NCBI RefSeq assembly: GCF_003479805.1
Contig: NZ_QUHV01000007.1
Span: 54,961 to 118,960 of the forward strand
DNA from: Collinsella sp. AF08-23
GTDB lineage: Bacteria; Actinomycetota; Coriobacteriia; Coriobacteriales; Coriobacteriaceae
Reading direction: 5' to 3'
DNA length: 64,000 bases
In this document: positions 53,011 to 61,022 of the stretch, in pieces
Numbering within the stretch: the stretch's first letter is position 1
How the letters are laid out: each line of letters opens with the position of its first letter
Translations under genes and position numbers: made by a program
The notes under the pieces: generated by a model
What the model saw: only the letters and a program-made list of their open reading frames with translations
Told to the model about the DNA's origin: nothing
Databases searched by the model: none

Positions 53011-53880
53011 ATGGCTCAGATCACCGCCGCTATGGTCAAGCAGCTCCGCGAGATGACCGACTCCCCGATGATGGAGTGCAAGAAGGCTCTCGTCGAGGCT
53101 GACGGCGATATGGACGCCGCCGTCGACGTCCTCCGCAAGAACGGTCTCGCCGCCGCCGCCAAGAAGGCTGGTCGCGACACCAACGAGGGCGCTGTCGCTG
53201 CGTATATTTCCGAGGACGGCACCATGGGTGCCCTCGCCGAGGTCGCCTGCGAGACTGACTTCGTTGCCTCCAACCCCAAGTTCACCGGTTTTGCCGCCGA
53301 GGTCGCCAAGGTCGTTTGCGACAACGAGCCTGCCGATGTCGAGGCTCTGCTCGCCTGCGATATGAACGGTGAGACCGTCGAGGCTGCCCTCACCGAGATG
53401 ATTCACGTCATCGGTGAGAACATGAAGATCTCCCGTACCGCCGTGCGCAAGCCCGCTGCCGGTGGCGTTGCCTCCTACATCCACATGGGTGGCAAGATCG
53501 GCGTTCTCGTCGAGTTCTCCTTCGAGAAGCCCGAGACCGCTTCTGCTGAGGCCTTTAAGACCTTCGCCCATGATGTTGCCATGCAGGTCGCTGCCACTGC
53601 ACCGATCGCCGCTGTGCGCGAGGACGTCGCTCAGGATGTCATCGATCACGAGGTTGAGATTTACAAGGCTCAGGCTGCCGAGTCCGGCAAGCCCGAGGCC
53701 ATCCAGGAGAAGATGGCCATTGGTCGTCTTGAGAAGTTCTTCAAGGGTATCGTCTTGAATGAGCAGGAGTTCATCAAGGACTCCAGCATGACCATCAAGG
53801 CCTACGCCGAGAAGGTCTCCAAGGAGCTTGGCGACACCGTCAAGGTCGTTGCTTTCGATCGTCTGGTCTGCGGCGAGTAA
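53011..53880 (+). CDS. tsf: Elongation factor Ts
   Basis: Nucleotide exchange factor that recharges EF-Tu. Its N-terminal UBA-like domain is AAMVKQLREMTDSPMMECKKAL; the TDFVASN motif that contacts EF-Tu follows, and the C-terminal part has IHMGGKIGVLVE. The 289-residue length is normal. ATG at 53011 is chosen after GAAAGGA; earlier in-frame starts (52996, 53005) are possible. It ends with a strong terminator. Confidence 0.96.
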   Translation: MAQITAAMVKQLREMTDSPMMECKKALVEADGDMDAAVDVLRKNGLAAAAKKAGRDTNEGAVAAYISEDGTMGALAEVACETDFVASNPKFTGFAAEVAKVVCDNEPADVEALLACDMNGETVEAALTEMIHVIGENMKISRTAVRKPAAGGVASYIHMGGKIGVLVEFSFEKPETASAEAFKTFAHDVAMQVAATAPIAAVREDVAQDVIDHEVEIYKAQAAESGKPEAIQEKMAIGRLEKFFKGIVLNEQEFIKDSSMTIKAYAEKVSKELGDTVKVVAFDRLVCGE

Positions 53881-53900
53881 ATTGACGCTTTAACGTGAAG

Positions 53901-53936
53901 GCAGGTCGTGGGGTAACGCTCACGGCCTGCTTTTTC
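53901..53936 (+). terminator. Terminator of rpsB-tsf
   Basis: A 10 bp stem with one G-T pair (53901-53910 with 53921-53930), a 10-base loop and TTTTTC. It is 20 bases past the tsf stop. Confidence 0.88.
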
Positions 53937-53974
53937 ATGGGTCGAGTTCATTTGCTGCGAGTATCGTCCATCCC

Positions 53975-53983
53975 TGCTAAAAT
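53975..53983 (+). promoter_or_regulatory. pyrH promoter, extended -10
   Basis: TGC-TAAAAT gives an extended -10 box 30 bases before the pyrH start. No clear -35 is seen. Confidence 0.5.
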
Positions 53984-54012
53984 GGGAGAAATTGCGTTAT
54001 AAGGAGGATTCC

Positions 54013-54735
54013 TTGTCCGAGTACCAATACAAGCGCGTCCTGTTGAAGATTTCCGGTGAGGCGCTTATGGGTAACGCCGATTACGGTATCGACCCCAATG
54101 TGGTGGAGCGCATGGCCGTTCAGGTCAAGCAGCTTCACGACGAGGGGATCGAGGTCGCGGTCGTTGTCGGAGGCGGCAACATCTTCCGCGGTGTCGCCGG
54201 CTCTGCCAAGGGTATGGAGCGCGCCCAGGCCGATTACATGGGCATGCTTGCCACGGTTATGAATGCTCTCGCCCTGCAGGATGCCATCGAGCGGATCGAT
54301 TGCCCCTGCCGCGTTATGAGTGGTATCCAGATGAACGAGGTTTGCGAGCCGTATATCCGTCGCCGCGCTATGCGAAGCCTTGAGAAGGGCGATGTCGTCA
54401 TCTTCGCCGCCGGATCCGGCAACCCGTATTTCACCACCGACACCGCCGCTGCGCTGCGTGCCTGCGAGATCGGCGCCGATTGCTTGCTCAAGGCCACCAA
54501 GGTCGACGGCGTCTACGACATGGATCCGGTTAAGAACGAGGATGCCGTTCGTTTTGACAGCATCAGCTATCATGAGGTCTTGGTCCGTGGTCTCCAGGTC
54601 ATGGATTCGACCGCGACCGCGCTGTGCCAGGACAACCACATGCCGATCATCGTTCTCAACATCGACGGGGACGACAATATCAAGCGTGCACTTGCCGGTG
54701 AGCCGGTGGGCACCGTCGTTATGGAAGAGGAGTAG
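54013..54735 (+). CDS. pyrH: UMP kinase
   Basis: Makes UDP from UMP (hexameric, GTP-regulated amino acid kinase fold). Family motifs: [44 protein letters not shown] and [14 protein letters not shown]. It has 240 residues. The start is TTG at 54013 with a perfect AAGGAGG nine bases upstream; a longer ATG frame (53992) would begin before that site. frr follows three bases later, the universal pyrH-frr pair. Confidence 0.96.
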   Translation: MSEYQYKRVLLKISGEALMGNADYGIDPNVVERMAVQVKQLHDEGIEVAVVVGGGNIFRGVAGSAKGMERAQADYMGMLATVMNALALQDAIERIDCPCRVMSGIQMNEVCEPYIRRRAMRSLEKGDVVIFAAGSGNPYFTTDTAAALRACEIGADCLLKATKVDGVYDMDPVKNEDAVRFDSISYHEVLVRGLQVMDSTATALCQDNHMPIIVLNIDGDDNIKRALAGEPVGTVVMEEE

Positions 54736-54738
54736 GGA

Positions 54739-55272
54739 ATGTCTGATATCCGCGAAAGCATGGATAAGGCCCTTGAGAGCTTGAAGCACAATTTCTCCAA
54801 GGTCCGCACCGGTCGTGCCAACGCCAACATCCTGTCTGACATCACCGTCGATTACTACGGCGTCGCGACACCTATCACGCAGGTGGCGGCCGTCAAGGTG
54901 CCTGAAGCTCATATGCTCGTCATCGAGCCTTGGGACAAAGCCCTGGTGAATGCCATCGTCAAGGCGGTAACCGCTTCGGATTTGGGTATCACGCCCAATT
55001 CCGACGGCATTGTGGTTCGTCTCCCGTTCCCCGCGCCTACCGAGGAGCGCCGTCGCGAACTCGTCAAGGAATGCCGCGAGCTCGCCGAGCACGCAAAGAT
55101 CGCCATCCGTAATGCACGCCGCGATGCGAACAACAAGCTCGAGCGTGACGAGGAACTCACCGAGGACGAGGTTCGCCGCGAGCAGGCCAAAGTCCAGAAG
55201 GCCACCGATGAGTTCGTCGCCAAGGTGGATGAGATGCTCAAGGCCAAAGAAGCAGAGGTCATGGAGATCTAG
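54739..55272 (+). CDS. frr: Ribosome recycling factor
   Basis: Splits post-termination ribosomes together with EF-G. The typical long three-helix bundle and small domain are evident: FSKVRTGRANANIL, VDYYGVATPITQVA, LPFPAPTEERRRELVK. Length is 177 residues, slightly under the common 185. It is joined to pyrH by a three-base gap, and uppS follows after three bases. Confidence 0.96.
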   Translation: MSDIRESMDKALESLKHNFSKVRTGRANANILSDITVDYYGVATPITQVAAVKVPEAHMLVIEPWDKALVNAIVKAVTASDLGITPNSDGIVVRLPFPAPTEERRRELVKECRELAEHAKIAIRNARRDANNKLERDEELTEDEVRREQAKVQKATDEFVAKVDEMLKAKEAEVMEI

Positions 55273-55275
55273 CTG

Positions 55276-56061
55276 ATGCATTACGACGTCGATAAGTTCA
55301 ACGAGTACTTCGCGAACCATCCCGACGACATTTCCATTGATGACATCGACATGGCGCGCATTCCGCGCCATGTTTCTTGCATCATGGATGGCAACGGTAG
55401 ATGGGCGACGAGTCGAGGTCTCGGGCGCGGAGAGGGCCATAAGGCCGGAATCGTCGCGTTGCAGGAGGTTATCACCGCATGTGTGCGCATGGGCGTCGAC
55501 GTACTTTCGGCGTATGCGTTCTCCACTGAGAATTGGAATCGCCCTCAGGCCGAGGTCAATCTTCTCATGCACCTGTTCGCAAAGACCTTCGTTGATGAGC
55601 TTCCGCTCCTCAAGCGCGAAAACGTCCGTGTTGAGTTTCTCGGGGACATTTCCGCGCTTCCCAAGAAGACGCGCGATGTCTTTGAGTATGGGCTTGCGGA
55701 GACTCGTAACCACACGGGGATGACCCTCGCACTGGCCGTCAACTACGGTGCCCGTGCGGAGCTTGCCCGTGCCACGCGCCTCATCGCCGAGGATGTCCGC
55801 GCCGGCGTGCTCGATCCCTCGGACATCACCGAGGAGACCGTCGCTTCCCGTCTGTACACGGCCGACATGCCCGACCCCGAGCTGGTCATTCGCACATCCG
55901 GTGAGATGCGCGTCTCCAATTATCTGCTTTGGCAGATCGCATATTCAGAGTTCTATATCACGGACACCTATTGGCCCGATTTCGATCGTTGGGGGCTCGT
56001 GCGCGCGATCGCATCCTTCCAAGGTCGCGATCGCCGCTTTGGGGGTCTGACGAGTGCCTAG
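55276..56061 (+). CDS. uppS: Isoprenyl transferase (undecaprenyl diphosphate synthase)
   Basis: Condenses isopentenyl diphosphate units in cis to make the lipid carrier for the cell wall. The catalytic Asp38 lies in CIMDGNGRWA; other signs are YAFSTENWNRP and the C-terminal PDPELVIRTSGEMRVSNYLLWQIAYSE. It has 261 residues. It overlaps the cdsA region at its end and leads the uppS-cdsA-dxr-rseP-ispG envelope block. Confidence 0.95.
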   Translation: MHYDVDKFNEYFANHPDDISIDDIDMARIPRHVSCIMDGNGRWATSRGLGRGEGHKAGIVALQEVITACVRMGVDVLSAYAFSTENWNRPQAEVNLLMHLFAKTFVDELPLLKRENVRVEFLGDISALPKKTRDVFEYGLAETRNHTGMTLALAVNYGARAELARATRLIAEDVRAGVLDPSDITEETVASRLYTADMPDPELVIRTSGEMRVSNYLLWQIAYSEFYITDTYWPDFDRWGLVRAIASFQGRDRRFGGLTSA

Positions 56062-56089
56062 CGCCTCGTCCCGTGAAGGAGTTTTTACA

Positions 56090-56950
56090 TTGGCTTCCAA
56101 TACCAACAGCGCCGCATCAGAGCCGAGCGCATCGAAGGACGGTCGTTTGCATTCGTTTATCGTACGCGCCGGTGCAGGAATCGTGTACGCCGTCGTCTTC
56201 ATTGGCTCGCTCATCTTGGGCGTCCTTCCCACGGCGGTTTTCACGTCGGTCATGTCATGGCTTTGCTGCTACGAGTTCTATCGCATGGCTCGCATCGACG
56301 GTAAGGTTCCTAATGAGTTCATTGGACTGTCGGCGGCCGTTCTGTTTCCCTTGTCCGCCCTCGTCGACCCTGTTTGGCTGACGGTCATCAACTTCCTACT
56401 CGTGCTCTCGCTCGGTCTGTGGTATGTCCAGAACCCGCGCACCCGCATCGCGGACGTTGCCGTTACGGTCTTTGGCCCTATCTATACCGGATACATGCTT
56501 TCCGCCATCGTGTTGCTGCGCGAAGCGGTTCCCGGCTGGGAGGGCGCGCTGCTCTCGGTCGGCGTCTGCGCATCGCTCTGGCTCTCCGATTCGTTTGCCT
56601 ATATGGTCGGCAGCCGCTTTGGCAAGCATAAGATGGCCCCAAAGATCTCACCCAAGAAGAGTTGGGAAGGCTTTTTCGGCGGTCTTGCGGGCTCAATCGT
56701 CGTGTGGCTCATCCTGTGGTCCACCGATCTGTACGATCTGGATATCTGGTTTGCCATCATGTGCGGAATCGTCGTTTCGATCATGGGCGTTTTCGGCGAC
56801 CTCATCGAAAGCCGCATTAAGCGCGGCGCGGGAGTCAAGGATTCCGGCAATCTCATTCCCGGCCATGGTGGTATGCTCGATCGCTCTGATTCGCTTATCA
56901 TCGGCGTCATTACCGCCTATCTGATGCTTCATTTGGGAGGTGTCCTGTAA
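56090..56950 (+). CDS. cdsA: Phosphatidate cytidylyltransferase
   Basis: Makes CDP-diacylglycerol from phosphatidate and CTP in the membrane. It has about seven hydrophobic helices and the C-terminal family signature with SRIKRGAGVKDSGNLIPGHGG then LDRSDS. TTG at 56090 is chosen because AAGGAG lies eight bases upstream (286 residues); a GTG at 56054, overlapping the uppS end, would add 12 residues. Its stop overlaps the dxr start. Confidence 0.94.
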   Translation: MASNTNSAASEPSASKDGRLHSFIVRAGAGIVYAVVFIGSLILGVLPTAVFTSVMSWLCCYEFYRMARIDGKVPNEFIGLSAAVLFPLSALVDPVWLTVINFLLVLSLGLWYVQNPRTRIADVAVTVFGPIYTGYMLSAIVLLREAVPGWEGALLSVGVCASLWLSDSFAYMVGSRFGKHKMAPKISPKKSWEGFFGGLAGSIVVWLILWSTDLYDLDIWFAIMCGIVVSIMGVFGDLIESRIKRGAGVKDSGNLIPGHGGMLDRSDSLIIGVITAYLMLHLGGVL

Positions 56951-58128
56951 TGACGTCAATTCAGGGGGAGGGCCGTCGCACCCGTGTTGCGATCCTCGGT
57001 TGCACTGGGTCGATTGGAACCCAGGCGCTTGATGTGTGCCGTCAGCACGCCGACAAGCTCCAGGTTGTCGCTCTTTCCGCGCATAGCCGTACGTCAGACC
57101 TCGTTCGGTATGCGCGTGAGTTCAAAGTCTCCTACGTCGGCGTGACCGACGAGTCCCATACCGATGACCCAGTGCTTCAGGAGCTTCCCCAGGGCTGCGA
57201 GCTGGTGAGCGGTCCGCACGCGGCTGTTGAGCTTGCGCGTATGGATGCCTGCGATGTCGTCCTCGTCGCGATTGTCGGGGCCGCCGGTCTCGAGGCGAGT
57301 CATGCCGTCCTTTCGGGCGATAGACGGTTGGCTCTCGCCAACAAGGAATCCCTGGTTGTTGGTGGAGACCTGCTCATGCCGCTTGCCGCGCCTGGGCAGC
57401 TCCTTCCGGTTGATTCCGAGCATGGGGCGATCTTCCAATGTCTGACGGGGGAGGACCCTCGTGAGGCGCATTGTATCTGGCTTACATGCTCAGGCGGCCC
57501 GTTCTTTGGCCGGACCGCGAAGGAGCTCGAGTGCGTCACGCGCCACGACGCACTGGCCCACCCCACGTGGAATATGGGTGCCAAGATCACCATCGATTCC
57601 GCAACGCTTATGAACAAAGGGCTCGAACGCATCGAGGCCATGCATCTGTTTGGTATGGGACTCGACCGGATCAACGTCCTCATCCAACGCGAATCAAAGA
57701 TTCACTCCATGGTGGAGTTCGTTGATGGTTCGGTGATCGCTCACCTGGGCGCCTCCGATATGCGTATTCCCATTCAGTATGCATTCTCGTATCCTGAGCG
57801 TTGGGATACGCCTGCTCCGCGTGTTGATTTTCGTAAGCTCGGAAAGCTTTCGTTCGATGCGCCCGATATGGAGGCATTCCGCTGCCTCAAGCTTGCCGAA
57901 ATCGCCGGTGAGTTGCGGGGTACGATGCCTTGTGTCTTGAACGCCGCCAATGAGGTCGCCGTCGACGCCTTCCTCCATGACCGTCTCGGTTTCAACGGCA
58001 TTGCCGCCGTTGTCCAAACGTGCATGGACGCTCACGATCGTTGCGATGTGGTTTCGCTTGAACAGCTTCGCGATGTCGATGCATGGGCGCGGGAACGCGC
58101 GGAGCGTGCGATTTGCTTAATGGCATAA
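56950..58128 (+). CDS. dxr: 1-deoxy-D-xylulose-5-phosphate reductoisomerase
   Basis: Second step of the MEP isoprenoid pathway: DXP plus NADPH gives MEP. Visible: NADPH loop AILGCTGSIGTQALDV, LALANKESLVVGGDL, PVDSEHGAIFQCL (metal and substrate) and the C-terminal segment with CLKLAEIAGEL and LNAANEVAVDAFL. It has 392 residues. ATG overlaps the cdsA TAA by one base. ispG of the same pathway lies two genes on. Confidence 0.96.
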   Translation: MTSIQGEGRRTRVAILGCTGSIGTQALDVCRQHADKLQVVALSAHSRTSDLVRYAREFKVSYVGVTDESHTDDPVLQELPQGCELVSGPHAAVELARMDACDVVLVAIVGAAGLEASHAVLSGDRRLALANKESLVVGGDLLMPLAAPGQLLPVDSEHGAIFQCLTGEDPREAHCIWLTCSGGPFFGRTAKELECVTRHDALAHPTWNMGAKITIDSATLMNKGLERIEAMHLFGMGLDRINVLIQRESKIHSMVEFVDGSVIAHLGASDMRIPIQYAFSYPERWDTPAPRVDFRKLGKLSFDAPDMEAFRCLKLAEIAGELRGTMPCVLNAANEVAVDAFLHDRLGFNGIAAVVQTCMDAHDRCDVVSLEQLRDVDAWARERAERAICLMA

Positions 58129-58144
58129 CGTAGATTTGGATTCC

Positions 58145-59593
58145 ATGGATACGTTGTTTGGTATTATCGGCCCCATCTTTTGGGGCCTTCTTCTCTTGTC
58201 TGCACTCGTGTTCGTCCACGAAGGCGGTCATTTTCTCGCGGCGCGCGCCTGCGGGGTCCGCGTCCTTGAGTTCTTCTTGGGCATGCCTTGCCGCTTCAAT
58301 GTCCATCATGTCTCCAAGCGAATCGGCACCAAGTTCGGCGTCACGCCTCTCCTCCTTGGAGGATATGCCGAGATCTGCGGCATGGATCCCACCGAGGTCG
58401 ACTGCGCGCCCCAGGTGCTCGCCGCTATTCACCGCCATGGAACGGTGCGCGTTGACTTGCTCGCTCAAGAGCTCGATCTTAAGGTGAGCGACGTCGAAGA
58501 GGCGTGTTCTTTGCTCTACGGATGGGGTTCCATCGTCCCGTCTGACGAGGCGTCCGATCATGATGCCGACGACGAGGTCTCCTCTCGCGATTTTCCCCTC
58601 GCCTTTGCCGCTGCGGCTCGCGATGCGCAGGGCAATACGATCTACGACGGTCGTTCGTTTGACCGCAGCTCCGCAACCAAGGTGGGCGAACCTTGGGATC
58701 CCCCTATGGACGACCGCGCGTTCTTTGAGCTCGAGCGTTCTCACACGTATGTGGGGAAGGGCTTTTGGAAGCGCGCGTTCATGCTCGTCGCGGGCATTGC
58801 AGTGAATATCCTCACGGGTTTCCTGCTCGTGATCGCCGTGTACTCGGTGCTGGGGGTTTTGATGCCCATCGATGCCAATGTACTTGGCGAGATCGTCGCC
58901 GATTCGCCTGCCGAGGCTGCCGGCCTCAAGCAGGGCGATTGCGTCATCGCCGTGAACGGTGAGCGCGTCGATTCCTGGCTTGAACTGCTCGATGCCTTTG
59001 ACGCGGCTGACCATGAGGGCGAGGTCGAGCTCGATCTGTGGCGCCCCAATAACGTTGACATGGCGTTCGACCACTTGCCCATCGACGACTCCTTCGATTC
59101 CGGGTCATGGGCACACGAGAACGGGACCTTCCTCACGGTAGGCGTGTCCTTCGACGATGACGGTTTGCTCGGAATCAGCGCCCCCACCCAGGTTGTCCGC
59201 CTCAACCCGCTGCAGTCCTGCCAGATCGCTATCGATAACATCGTCGCGACCGCCCAATCCGTTGGCAGCCTGCTTAACCCCCGCCACACCATGGAGGTGC
59301 TCGACAACTCAACCTCCGTCGTGGGAATTTCCGTGATGTCGGCTCAGGCGGCTGCTGAGGGCCCCGCAACGTTCCTCAACCTCGCGGCGCTTATCTCGTT
59401 CTCGCTAGGCTTCATGAATCTACTGCCCATCCCGCCGCTCGACGGCGGCAAGCTCGTGATCGAGGCTATCCAAGCAGTTACACGCCGCAAAGTGCCAATC
59501 AAGGTTCAGACCGCCATCTCCATGGTTGGCATCGGTCTGTTTGGACTGTTGTTCATCTATATGCTGGGTTCCGACATCGTCCGCTTCTTCTAG
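58145..59593 (+). CDS. RseP-type site-2 metalloprotease with inserted winged-helix-like segment
   Basis: Intramembrane zinc protease. The first membrane helix carries HEGGH (residues 25-29, usually HEFGH). The periplasmic part has a PDZ domain (about 243-330, EIVADSPAEAAGLKQGDCVIAVNG), and the last helices carry the third zinc ligand in NLLPIPPLDGGKL. The protein has 482 residues, longer than most. An insertion at about 84-190 breaks the usual core after GGYAEICGM. Within it, residues 87-132 read like a winged helix (VLAAIHRHGTVRVDLLAQEL...GWGSI), and an acidic linker follows. Site-2 proteases release anti-sigma factors or clean up signal peptides. The start at 58145 has only a weak site; the TTG at 58136 is an alternative. 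Confidence 0.9.
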   Translation: MDTLFGIIGPIFWGLLLLSALVFVHEGGHFLAARACGVRVLEFFLGMPCRFNVHHVSKRIGTKFGVTPLLLGGYAEICGMDPTEVDCAPQVLAAIHRHGTVRVDLLAQELDLKVSDVEEACSLLYGWGSIVPSDEASDHDADDEVSSRDFPLAFAAAARDAQGNTIYDGRSFDRSSATKVGEPWDPPMDDRAFFELERSHTYVGKGFWKRAFMLVAGIAVNILTGFLLVIAVYSVLGVLMPIDANVLGEIVADSPAEAAGLKQGDCVIAVNGERVDSWLELLDAFDAADHEGEVELDLWRPNNVDMAFDHLPIDDSFDSGSWAHENGTFLTVGVSFDDDGLLGISAPTQVVRLNPLQSCQIAIDNIVATAQSVGSLLNPRHTMEVLDNSTSVVGISVMSAQAAAEGPATFLNLAALISFSLGFMNLLPIPPLDGGKLVIEAIQAVTRRKVPIKVQTAISMVGIGLFGLLFIYMLGSDIVRFF

Positions 59594-59617
59594 CGGACAT
59601 CACGAAAGGGGAGTGCC

Positions 59618-60679
59618 ATGCAGGGGCTTGCTCGAGAGCGCACACGCCAGGTGATGGTGGGTTCCGTGCCTATTGGCGGTGGCGCCCCCGTTGTCGTGCA
59701 GTCCATGACGTGCACGCCCACCATCGATGCCGATGCGACCCTGGCTCAGGTGCGCGCGCTCGTGGACGCCGGGTGCGACCTTGTGCGCGTCACGGTCCCT
59801 TCTGCCGATGCGCTCGAGTCCTTCGGGCGGATCTGCGCCGAGTCTCCCGTGCCGATCGTCGCCGACATTCACTTTGACTATCGACTCGCTATCGGGGCTG
59901 TCCGCTCCGGCGCTGCCAAACTGCGCATCAACCCCGGAAACATCGGTGATTGGGACCGCGTGGACGCCGTAATCGATGCCGCGGGTGAGGCGGGAGCCGC
60001 GATCCGCATCGGTGTCAACGCCGGATCGCTTGATCGTCGCATTGCCGAGCGCGAGGACCTCACGCAGCCCGAAAAGCTCGTTGCGTCTTCGCTTGAGTTC
60101 GTCGAGCACTTCGAGAAGCGTGGGTTCGAGAACATCGTCCTATCTGCCAAGGCCCACAGCGTGCCCACCACGATTGAGACGTACCGTGCCCTCTCGCGCG
60201 AACTGCCCCAGGTGCCGCTGCATCTTGGTGTCACGGAGGCGGGCACGGTGCAGCAGGGCACCATCAAGAGCGCGGTCGGCCTCGGCGTGTTGCTGGCCGA
60301 AGGCATTGGCGACACCATGCGCGTGTCTTTGACCGCCGATCCCGTCGAAGAGCCGCCGGTATGCTGGGGTATCCTTTCGGCCCTCGGTCTGCGGCGGCGT
60401 GGCCCCGAGCTCGTGAGCTGCCCGACGTGCGGACGCACGCAGGTCGACCTGATCGGTCTTGCCGAGGAAGTGGGGGAGCGGCTCAAGTCCTGCACGAAGC
60501 CCATTTCCGTCGCCGTCATGGGGTGTGTGGTGAACGGCCCGGGCGAGGCGAGCGATGCCGATGTGGGTGTTGCCTGCGGACGCGGTGTGGGCATGGTGTT
60601 CCGCCGCGGTGAGATCATCCGCAAGGTGCCCGAGGCCCAAATCGTCGACGCCCTCATGGAGGAGATCGAGAAACTCTAA
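59618..60679 (+). CDS. ispG: 4-hydroxy-3-methylbut-2-enyl-diphosphate synthase
   Basis: Penultimate MEP-pathway enzyme with a 4Fe-4S cluster. N-terminal TIM barrel: PVVVQSMTCTPT, LVRVTVPSADA, RINPGNIG. The C-terminal cluster domain has CPTCGR and MGCVVNGPGEASDAD with the cysteine ligands and final Glu. It has 353 residues, the short bacterial form. It starts at 59618 after AAAGGGGAG, 24 bases after the protease gene; dxr, protease, ispG and proS is a frequent bacterial order. Confidence 0.96.
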   Translation: MQGLARERTRQVMVGSVPIGGGAPVVVQSMTCTPTIDADATLAQVRALVDAGCDLVRVTVPSADALESFGRICAESPVPIVADIHFDYRLAIGAVRSGAAKLRINPGNIGDWDRVDAVIDAAGEAGAAIRIGVNAGSLDRRIAEREDLTQPEKLVASSLEFVEHFEKRGFENIVLSAKAHSVPTTIETYRALSRELPQVPLHLGVTEAGTVQQGTIKSAVGLGVLLAEGIGDTMRVSLTADPVEEPPVCWGILSALGLRRRGPELVSCPTCGRTQVDLIGLAEEVGERLKSCTKPISVAVMGCVVNGPGEASDADVGVACGRGVGMVFRRGEIIRKVPEAQIVDALMEEIEKL

Positions 60680-60690
60680 CGTATCCTACC

Positions 60691-60773
60691 GCTCCGCCCC
60701 TTGCGTATATCATCCCGTGCTCAAACAGCGCTGCGCGAACTGCGCGCGGGACGATATACGCAAGGGGCGGAGC
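60691..60773. repeat. Palindromic element, copy B (after ispG)
   Basis: Perfect 21 bp arms (60691-60711 and 60753-60773, beginning GCTCCGCCCCTTGCG) enclose a 41-base loop almost identical to copy A at 40161-40241: CCCGTGCTCAAACAGCGCT and the following GCGC-rich part differ by one base. It starts 12 bases after the ispG stop. Confidence 0.85.
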
Positions 60774-60838
60774 TTGTCAATGTAGTAGATTTGGCTCCGT
60801 GAGTCAGACCGTATTGTTGATTGCGTGATCTTTACGTT

Positions 60839-60963
60839 CGCCCCTCCGGCGCGGGCCCATCACGTCCGCCGCGAGTTCCGCACGAGCCGGAGGGCCCACT
60901 GGGCCCTCCGTGCGAGCAGGACTGTTCGAGCGCCGGATGTGATGGGCCCGCGCCGGAGGGGCG
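60839..60963. repeat. 125-base nested palindrome before proS
   Basis: Perfect 25 bp arms (60839-60863 and 60939-60963, starting CGCCCCTCCGGCGCGGG) continue inward as a further near-perfect stretch (60864-60872 with 60930-60938). The centre is a 10 bp hairpin (CGGAGGGCCC/GGGCCCTCCG, 60888-60910). It ends 59 bases before the proS start, so any transcript from upstream would fold here. The gap 60680-61022 holds only this and copy B. Confidence 0.85.
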
Positions 60964-61022
60964 TGTAGATTCGTTACCTGCTATCATGTTCAAGTTGCAT
61001 TTGTTTACTCAAGGAGGTCGTC

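Noticed and set aside
60680-61022. Possible T-box leader before proS
   Set aside because: No T-box sequence is seen; the gap is filled by two perfect palindromes and the remaining bases are too few.
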